Source of the DNA: RGIG5299 sp045588575
Lineage (GTDB): Bacteria > Bacillota > Clostridia > Oscillospirales > RGIG5299
Assembly: GCA_045588575.1 (NCBI GenBank)
Contig: JAZNEJ010000017.1
Span: 1 to 64,000 of the forward strand
Direction: 5' to 3'
Length of the DNA stretch: 64,000 nucleotides
The position numbers and the translations under genes were made by a program. The number at the start of each line of letters is the position of its first letter. Position 1 is the stretch's first letter. Shown here piece by piece: positions 58,790-64,000 of this stretch. The notes beneath the pieces are model-generated. The model made no database searches and was not told the DNA's origin. It saw nothing but the letters and a program-made list of their open reading frames with translations.

Positions 58790-59299
58790 TTATCCGACTA
58801 CCGAAGAAAGAGCGTTTAAAGCCGACTTTATAGTGTCGATATCGGTAAGCCCATGCATAAAACCGTTTGATTTAACATTGCAAATATCACCGCCTATAAT
58901 TTTGCCGTTATATACTAATATGTTTGCAACGATAAGACCGCTTTCTGCGTTGGGATGGTTCATTATTTCATAACTGTATTGCTTTACCGTTTTGCCCTTA
59001 TAGTTTGATAAATCCATACCGAACTTTTTTTGAAGATTATTATATTCGGTGTAAACCGCATCAAACTCGTTTGGAATAACAACATCCTTTATTTCAATGG
59101 GATTTGCAATGATTTCCCAGCCGTTTGCAGTAAGAAAATTTACTCTGTCCTCGTTGGTAATACCAACGGAAGCCTTTTTTGTTTCACTGTTTCTGCTTAC
59201 GGAATCGGCTATTGCCGTTGAGGTTATTAAAATTGCAACCGCGCAAAAAAGTGCAAGGCTTATTTTTGCTTTTGTCATTTTAAAAGAGAAAACAACCAT
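58790..59299 (-). CDS. DUF4830 domain protein
   Basis: A 169-residue protein with one N-terminal membrane helix or uncleaved signal (residues 8-30). The rest matches DUF4830: 'TNEDRVNFLTANGWEI', 'VVIPNEFDAVYTEYNNLQKK' and 'VYNGKIIGGDICNVKSNGFM'. The family is found in clostridia and has no known function; it is probably anchored outside the membrane. GGGTGAG precedes the ATG. Monocistronic. Confidence 0.82.
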   Translation of the reverse strand: MVVFSFKMTKAKISLALFCAVAILITSTAIADSVSRNSETKKASVGITNEDRVNFLTANGWEIIANPIEIKDVVIPNEFDAVYTEYNNLQKKFGMDLSNYKGKTVKQYSYEIMNHPNAESGLIVANILVYNGKIIGGDICNVKSNGFMHGLTDIDTIKSALNALSSVVG

Positions 59300-59434
59300 A
59301 ATCTCACCCTTCGTTTTGTTCTACTCAAATATATTTTTAACTTTTCCGAAATATGCACACCCGTTTTGGATTTTTTGCATAAAATAGATTGAGGCTTAAA
59401 AACCTTAAAGTACAATAAACGGGAGGATAAAAAT

Positions 59435-60244
59435 ATGGATAACAGATACGGTAACGGAAGAGATTCCGTTTGTATCAATACAAGCCGCATTTACGACTGC
59501 TGCAAAGATAAGGACTGCTTTGAGGATTTAAGAGTTTATCTCACCAGAGTAGGACAGTCGGTATTAGAAAGAGCAATAAACGTTAAGCCCAAAAAAGCAG
59601 AGGTTATATGGTCTTACATTGACGTTGAAGAGGTGGCTTTTAACGACGGCTTTTATACCGTTGACCTTAAATTCTTTTTTAGAGTAACGTTCGATGTCTT
59701 TACCGGTGTGGGACGTCCCACCGAGGTAGAAGGCCTTTGCACTGCAGATAAAAAGGTTATTCTCTACGGCTCCGAGGGCAATGCGAGAATTTTCTCCTCT
59801 GCCGCAACTCCTAACGATTACGACTTCCAGTATCCCGAAAAATCCAATATGCCCAAGGCTGTTGTCGAGTGCGTTGACCCCATTGCTCTTGCAGTAAAGG
59901 TTACAGACCCCTGCGACAGCTGTTGCTGCTGCGAATGCGACGTAAACACCTTGCCCACCTTCGTATGCAATAACTTTGAGGACGAGCTTGTTGATACCTG
60001 TGATAAAAACAAGCTTCTCGTAACGTTGGGACTTTTCTCCATTGTAAGACTTGAAAGAGAAGTTCAGCTCCTTATTCCCGCTATTGATTTCTGCATTCCC
60101 GCAAAGGAATGTCCCGATAGCGGCTCTGAGCCCTGCGAACTTTTCAGAAGAATTAAATTTCCCACCGAGGAATTTTTCCCGCCCATTAAAAACAGCGCTA
60201 TTTTCACAAATGAGCGCGGCTCCTGCTGCTCGGGGAAAAGATAA
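59435..60244 (+). CDS. Cys-rich clostridial hypothetical protein
   Basis: A 269-residue soluble protein without a signal peptide. It has about 20 Cys, including 'RIYDCCKDKDCFEDLRVYLT' near the N-terminus, a CDSCCCCECD run in the middle and 'RGSCCSGKR' at the end, alternating with beta-strand segments. Such proteins are common in spore-forming clostridia and could be spore-coat or structural proteins; I do not recognise a named family. GGGAGG precedes the ATG and a strong terminator follows. Confidence 0.65.
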   Translation: MDNRYGNGRDSVCINTSRIYDCCKDKDCFEDLRVYLTRVGQSVLERAINVKPKKAEVIWSYIDVEEVAFNDGFYTVDLKFFFRVTFDVFTGVGRPTEVEGLCTADKKVILYGSEGNARIFSSAATPNDYDFQYPEKSNMPKAVVECVDPIALAVKVTDPCDSCCCCECDVNTLPTFVCNNFEDELVDTCDKNKLLVTLGLFSIVRLEREVQLLIPAIDFCIPAKECPDSGSEPCELFRRIKFPTEEFFPPIKNSAIFTNERGSCCSGKR

Positions 60245-60267
60245 TTTTAAAGAGTCTTTGTAATTCA

Positions 60268-60300
60268 AATGCCGTTTGCACTTGCAAACGGCATTTTTTT
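60268..60300 (+). terminator. terminator of the Cys-rich protein gene
   Basis: AATGCCGTTTGCA / TGCAAACGGCATT hairpin followed by TTTTTTT. Confidence 0.9.
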
Positions 60301-60310
60301 GTGCTACAAT
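60282..60310 (+). promoter_or_regulatory. promoter of trkA-trkH, overlapping the upstream terminator
   Basis: TTGCAA, 17 bases, TACAAT. The -35 box forms part of the terminator's 3' arm, so the two signals share bases. Confidence 0.6.
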
Positions 60311-60354
60311 GTTATTTGTAGATATATTATCTATATATGAAAGGTTTTAGATTT

Positions 60355-61719
60355 ATGAATATTGTTATCGTAGGTGACGGCAAGGTTGGCTCAAGTCTTG
60401 CCGAGCAGTTATCGAAAGAAAACCATAATATTACGGTTATAGACAGTAAAAGAGAGGCCATTCAGGAAGCTCTTGAAACTCTTGACGTTATGACCGTTAA
60501 CGGAAACGGCGCAAGCTTGGAGGTTCAGCGCGCGGCAAACGTAGACGAAAGCGATTTGCTTATTGCCGCAACCTCTCTTGACGAAATAAATCTTCTTTGT
60601 TGCATTCTTGCAAAAAAGCTTGGCTGTAAGCATACCATTGCCAGAGTAAGAAACAGCGATTACACCGGTCAGCTTCAATTTTTGAAGGAAGAACTCGGTC
60701 TTTCAATGACGGTTAGCCCCGAGCTTGCGGCGGCAAGAGAAATTTTCCGTCTTCTTCAATTCCCCTCATTCCTTAAAAGAGATACCTTTGCAAAAGGAAG
60801 AGTCGAGGTTGTTGAATTGAAAATTGCGCCCGACAGTAAGCTTGCAAACGTTAAACTCCGCGATTTGCATAACGTTGTAAGGCTTGCGGTTTTGGTTTGC
60901 GTTATCGACAGAGGCGGCGAGGTAATAATCCCCAAAGGTAACGACGTAATTTTACCCGGCGATAAAATAACCGTTACGGCGCCTCACAGTGAGCTTGCAA
61001 AGTTTGTTAAAACGCTTTCGCTTTCTTCCGCAAAAATGAAAAACGTTATGATTGTCGGCGGAAGCCACATTGCGTTATATCTTGCCGAAGACTTAATTAA
61101 GAGCGGCGCCAAGGTTAAAATCATTGAGCGAGATATAAAGAAATGCAAAGAGCTTTCGGAGGCACTTCCCAAGGCGGTTGTTATAAATGCCGACGGTTCT
61201 AAGCAGAAGGTGCTTTTCGAGGAAGGTATTAAAAATACCGACGCTTTTATTGCTCTTACCAATATCGACGAAGAAAATCTTATAATGTCGATTTTTGCCG
61301 ATAGCGTTGGCGTTAAAAAGACAATTACCAAAATAAACAACACCGAATACAGCGCTTTGTTTAACGATAAAGGAATAGGAAGCGTTGTCGTTCCCAAGCA
61401 GCTGACAACTAATAATATAATAAGATACGTTCGCGCTATGTCGAATTCTGCGGGCAGAACAATGAGAGCTCTTCACAGAATAGTTGACGAAAAGGCGGAG
61501 GCAATTGAATTCGATGCCGTTAAAGACGCATTTTATCTTAACGTACCGCTTTCAAAGCTCAAAGTTAAAAAAGATATAATCGTTGCCTGCATAGGCCGTT
61601 TGGGTAAGGTAATGATTCCCAACGGTGAAAGCACAATTATAGAAAAGGATACCGTTGTTATTATAACTCCCACAGACCATATGATAAACGACCTCAGCGA
61701 GATTTTTGATAAGGAATAA
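60355..61719 (+). CDS. trkA: Trk potassium uptake regulatory protein TrkA
   Basis: A 454-residue peripheral subunit with two RCK-N/RCK-C pairs: 'MNIVIVGDGKVGSSLAEQLS' at the start and 'NVMIVGGSHIALYLAEDLIK' near residue 226, each an NAD-binding Rossmann fold, followed by ligand-binding RCK-C domains. It gates the TrkH channel in response to nucleotides. ATG 60355 (GAAAGG before it) is preferred to the ATG 18 bases earlier. trkH follows after four bases. Confidence 0.95.
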   Translation: MNIVIVGDGKVGSSLAEQLSKENHNITVIDSKREAIQEALETLDVMTVNGNGASLEVQRAANVDESDLLIAATSLDEINLLCCILAKKLGCKHTIARVRNSDYTGQLQFLKEELGLSMTVSPELAAAREIFRLLQFPSFLKRDTFAKGRVEVVELKIAPDSKLANVKLRDLHNVVRLAVLVCVIDRGGEVIIPKGNDVILPGDKITVTAPHSELAKFVKTLSLSSAKMKNVMIVGGSHIALYLAEDLIKSGAKVKIIERDIKKCKELSEALPKAVVINADGSKQKVLFEEGIKNTDAFIALTNIDEENLIMSIFADSVGVKKTITKINNTEYSALFNDKGIGSVVVPKQLTTNNIIRYVRAMSNSAGRTMRALHRIVDEKAEAIEFDAVKDAFYLNVPLSKLKVKKDIIVACIGRLGKVMIPNGESTIIEKDTVVIITPTDHMINDLSEIFDKE

Positions 61720-61723
61720 CAAA

Positions 61724-63181
61724 ATGAATTTTAGGCTTATTTGTAATAACATAGGGCGAATACTTCGGCTTGAAGGTCTTTTAATGGTTCCCGCCATTAT
61801 ATGCGCCATTTGCTTTAATGAAGATAAAGCAGCCATATCGTTTGCGATTTCGGCTGTGGCCTCTATTTGCATTGGTTTTCTTTTAACCTTTATAAAGCCA
61901 AAGGAAGAGAGCTTTTACGCTCGAGAGGGCTTTATAACCGTTGCGCTTACTTGGATTGTGCTTTCGCTTTTCGGAGCGCTTCCTTTTGTGCTGTCCGGCG
62001 CAATTCCCAATTTTATAGACGCTTTTTTTGAAACCGTTTCGGGTTTTACCACAACGGGTATGAGCGTTTTAAAAGACGTTGAGGTGCTTCCCAAGAGCAT
62101 TCTTTATTGGCGAAGCTTTACCCATTGGCTCGGCGGAATGGGCGTCTTGGCGTTTATGATAGCTTTTTCGCCCATGAAAAAATCGCAAAATGTCGGCTCG
62201 TTTAAAATGATTAAAGCGGAAAGCCCCGGTCCTGTTGTGGGAAGGCTCGTTCCCAAAATACAGGATACCGCAAGAATTCTTTACGCAATCTACGTTTTAT
62301 TAACCGTTTTGGAATTTATTTTGCTTCTTTGCGGCGGAATGCCGCTTTTCGATAGCATAGTTAACTCCTTTGCAACAGCGGGCACGGGCGGATTTGCCGT
62401 TTTAAACGCAAGTATGGCGGGTTACTCAAGCACTTATTTGCAAACGGTAATCGCAATATTTATGATTATTTTCGGAATAAACTTTAACGTGTTTTATTTG
62501 CTTATTCTCCGAGATTTCAAGAGCGTTTTCAAAAACAGCGAGCTAAAACTTTACATAGGCACGGTTATAGTTGCAACCGCAGTTATAACGGTTAACACTC
62601 TTTCGGTTTTTCCCACTGCTTTCGAGGCGCTTCATCACAGCTTTTTCCAAGTTGCGTCAATTATCACCACAACGGGCTTTACAACAGTTGACTTTAACAG
62701 CTGGCCCATGCTTTCTAAAATGGTGCTCTTCTCACTTATGTTCGTTGGCGCATCGGCAGGGTCAACCGGTGGCGGATTTAAGATTTCAAGAGTACTTATT
62801 TTAGGAAAATCGCTTAAAATTTCACTTCAAAAGCTGATACATCCCAAAAGCGTTAAGTCGGTTTCAATTGATGGAAAAACCGTTGATGACGGAGTTGTTA
62901 AAGAGGTTTACGGCTATTTCACCGCATATATTGCAATTATAGTGGTTTCGGTATTGGTTTTTTCCTTTGAAAACTTCTCGTTTGAAACAACCTTTACCTC
63001 GGTCATCTCGTGCCTTAATAACGTTGGACCTATTTTCGGTAACGTTGGCGGTGTTTTGGATTTCGACCTTATTTCACCGATAGGAAAAATCATTCTTTGT
63101 TTAGATATGCTCATTGGACGTTTGGAAATTTTCCCCGTTTTGCTTTTATTCTATCCTTCAACGTGGAAAAGAAGCGCTTAA
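61724..63181 (+). CDS. trkH: Trk potassium uptake membrane protein TrkH
   Basis: A 485-residue K+ channel/transporter with four M1-P-M2 repeats. Selectivity-filter segments are visible in 'ETVSGFTTTGMSVL', 'FATAGTGGFAVLN', 'ITTTGFTTVDF' and the fourth 'CLNNVGPIFG'; 'GGMGVLAFMIAFSPM' is a family signature. Works with TrkA just upstream. The ATG at 61724 has AAGGAA nine bases before it; a more upstream start would overlap trkA unnecessarily. Confidence 0.95.
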   Translation: MNFRLICNNIGRILRLEGLLMVPAIICAICFNEDKAAISFAISAVASICIGFLLTFIKPKEESFYAREGFITVALTWIVLSLFGALPFVLSGAIPNFIDAFFETVSGFTTTGMSVLKDVEVLPKSILYWRSFTHWLGGMGVLAFMIAFSPMKKSQNVGSFKMIKAESPGPVVGRLVPKIQDTARILYAIYVLLTVLEFILLLCGGMPLFDSIVNSFATAGTGGFAVLNASMAGYSSTYLQTVIAIFMIIFGINFNVFYLLILRDFKSVFKNSELKLYIGTVIVATAVITVNTLSVFPTAFEALHHSFFQVASIITTTGFTTVDFNSWPMLSKMVLFSLMFVGASAGSTGGGFKISRVLILGKSLKISLQKLIHPKSVKSVSIDGKTVDDGVVKEVYGYFTAYIAIIVVSVLVFSFENFSFETTFTSVISCLNNVGPIFGNVGGVLDFDLISPIGKIILCLDMLIGRLEIFPVLLLFYPSTWKRSA

Positions 63182-63185
63182 AAGC

Positions 63186-63214
63186 TTTACAAAATTTGAA
63201 GAATGTTATATAAT
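63186..63214 (+). promoter_or_regulatory. promoter before the truncated tRNA-Leu
   Basis: TTTACA, 17 bases, TATAAT, 61 bases upstream of the tRNA fragment. Confidence 0.65.
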
Positions 63215-63224
63215 GATGTTCACT

Positions 63225-63258
63225 TTAATATTGCCTTTGATTTCAAGGGCAATATTAA
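63225..63258. repeat. near-perfect palindrome upstream of the tRNA-Leu fragment
   Basis: TTAATATTGCCTTTGA and TCAAGGGCAATATTAA form a 16-pair stem with one G-U and a minimal loop. No T-run follows, so it is not a standard terminator. Confidence 0.6.
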
Positions 63259-63275
63259 TATGTGAAGATATACGT

Positions 63276-63322
63276 GCGAAGGTGGCGGAATTGGCATACG
63301 CGCTAGATTCAGGCACTAACGC
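63276..63322 (+). pseudogene. truncated tRNA-Leu gene
   Basis: GCGAAGG followed by GGCGGAATTGGCATACGC and AGATTCAGG matches the 5' half of a leucine tRNA and closely parallels the intact tRNA-Leu at 63502. After the anticodon loop the stem fails to pair (CTAGA against ACTAA), no T-arm with GTTC-A follows, and no CCTTCGC acceptor strand exists nearby. Probably cut by an old integration. Confidence 0.7.
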
Positions 63323-63436
63323 GCGAGAGGTTCTTTCAGACCTCTGCTGTTTTCTCCGAAGAGCCGCATAAAATCAAGGGGTTTCACGATTTTTGACCTT
63401 GATTCCTGTTTGTTCAAAAATCTCAAAAAACACTTA

Positions 63437-63458
63437 TTTCTAACGGATTTCTAACAAA
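63437..63458 (+). repeat. tandem TTTCTAAC repeats, left copy
   Basis: TTTCTAACGGA followed by TTTCTAACAAA: two 11-base units in tandem. The same pair occurs inverted at 63699-63720, on the other side of the intact tRNA-Leu. Likely integrase arm-type sites. Confidence 0.55.
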
Positions 63459-63501
63459 CCGTTTAGGTTCTAAGATTTTCGAAAGAATTTAAGTCATATA
63501 T

Positions 63502-63588
63502 GCGGGTATGGCGGAATTGGCAGACGCGTTAGATTCAGGTTCTAATGGTCGCAAGGCTGTGCAGGTTCAAGTCCTGTTACCCGCACCA
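63502..63588 (+). tRNA. tRNA-Leu (anticodon CAG)
   Basis: A complete 87-base leucine tRNA. Acceptor GCGGGTA / TACCCGC, D-arm with GGCGGAATTGGCAGACGC, anticodon stem TTAGA/TCTAA around TTCAGGT (anticodon CAG), long variable arm TGGTCGCAAGGCTGT region, T-arm CAGGTTCAAGTCCTG, discriminator A, CCA encoded. It is the landmark for the integrated element at the window edge, whose integrase gene reads toward it. Confidence 0.95.
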
Positions 63589-63698
63589 TCATCTCTCAAA
63601 CCCAGTATTTATGCGGGTTTGATAGATTTTCTTTGTCTAAAAACACCTTGAAATTAAAGTGATTTTAATGTCAAAAATGAGGCTATTTCTACCAAAAA

Positions 63699-63720
63699 TC
63701 CGTTAGAAATCTGTTAGAAA
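63699..63720 (-). repeat. tandem TTTCTAAC repeats, right copy (inverted)
   Basis: On the minus strand TTTCTAACAGA followed by TTTCTAACGGA, matching the left copy at 63437-63458 in inverted orientation, 22 bases beyond the integrase stop. Confidence 0.55.
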
Positions 63721-63742
63721 TAATTTATGTATGGGACGGGAT

Positions 63743-64000
63743 TTACCCGTCCTTTGTCTTTTCTTCAAGGCTCAAGTTTTCTGCAATCTTATTAGCAGAC
63801 TTGACCTTGGCTCCATACTCTAAATGGCTATAAATATTTGCCGTTGTACTAAAATCCGAATGGCCTAACCAGTCTTGGATTTCTTTTAAAGATACACCGT
63901 TGGCAAGTAATAACGAAGCGCAAGAATGTCGCAAATCGTGATACCGAATATGCTTTAAGTTATTTCTTTTGAGCACAGTCTGTAAATGCTGCGACAAATA
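63743..64000 (-). CDS. tyrosine recombinase/integrase, C-terminal part (runs off window)
   Basis: The last 84 or more residues of a tyrosine integrase. 'RYHDLRHSCASLLLANG' has the catalytic Arg and first His, 'LKEIQDWLGHSDFSTTANIY' the second His and the nucleophile Tyr, and 'SHLEYGAKVKSANKIAENL' a typical ending. The N-terminal domains lie beyond 64000. Sitting 154 bases from tRNA-Leu and reading toward it is the standard layout of an integrative element inserted at a tRNA gene; that element presumably continues to the right. Confidence 0.88.
   Translation of the reverse strand, partial: YLSQHLQTVLKRNNLKHIRYHDLRHSCASLLLANGVSLKEIQDWLGHSDFSTTANIYSHLEYGAKVKSANKIAENLSLEEKTKDG

Noticed and set aside
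63225..63258. Terminator of trkH
   Set aside because: The palindrome is near perfect but lacks a T-run and lies downstream of a good promoter that points into the tRNA region.

Overview
The window looks like chromosome from an uncultured gut-type member of Clostridia (Bacillota), probably close to Oscillospirales. This is inferred from the moderately AT-rich sequence with strong AAGGAGG-type ribosome sites, TTGACA-N17-TATAAT promoters, a T-box leader, an F-type ATPase, a GH78 rhamnosidase, YwaF/DUF4830/DUF1846 families and lineage-typical lipoproteins. No rRNA is present. There are two intact tRNAs (Pro-CGG, Leu-CAG), one truncated tRNA-Leu, and no CRISPR array.

Layout. 1-4.8 kb: DUF1846 protein, an E2-like acyltransferase with a degenerate active site, and an alpha-L-rhamnosidase. 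4.9-12.1 kb: an accessory island next to tRNA-Pro, bounded by an imperfect repeat and littered with remnants (serine recombinase tail, tyrosine integrase N-terminus, cytosine-5 methyltransferase tail). Its intact core is a regulator-like gene pair divergent from an operon of a small membrane protein, a ClpP-like peptidase and a ClpX-like unfoldase, followed by a lipoprotein. 12.1-14.8 kb: an XRE-cupin-AMP-ligase fusion behind a complete T-box leader. 14.8-23.6 kb: a nearly complete shikimate/Phe/Tyr operon (aroF, pheA, aroB, aroC, aroE-aroK fusion, aroQ, aroA, tyrA, GNAT) behind a Phe/Tyr-rich leader peptide and attenuator. 23.7-26.3 kb: LysR regulator divergent from a sodium:solute symporter. 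26.3-32.6 kb: ATP synthase operon in which the C-terminal part of delta is fused to the front of alpha and no separate delta gene is present. 32.7-40.5 kb: AraC regulator divergent from a seven-gene sugar/amino-sugar catabolic operon. 40.6-43.6 kb: RidA and an ABC importer led by a TM1266-type protein under a structured leader. 43.6-47 kb: yfbR-like gene, rpsF-ssb-rpsR and two membrane proteins. 47-50.5 kb: EamA transporter, EctB-like aminotransferase, GAPDH. 50.7-58.5 kb: polA, two HAD proteins (one fused to a RimI-like GNAT), tsaD, SDR, lipoprotein. 58.5-63.2 kb: hairpin-repeat cluster, DUF4830 protein, Cys-rich protein, trkA-trkH. 63.2-64 kb: truncated and intact tRNA-Leu genes and the edge of an integrated element with its integrase.

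How it works together. The aromatic operon would be attenuated by ribosome stalling on Phe/Tyr codons. The T-box probably reads ATC (Ile) and would link uncharged tRNA to an acyl-CoA synthetase, which suggests, but does not prove, reductive synthesis of branched-chain amino acids from short fatty acids.

The best candidates for something undescribed are the island-borne ClpP/ClpX-like/membrane-protein module (about 6.1-10.2 kb), the delta-alpha ATP synthase fusion, the T-box-controlled XRE-cupin-AMP ligase, and the structured leader at about 43.5 kb. All assignments come from reading the sequence; no database search was run.
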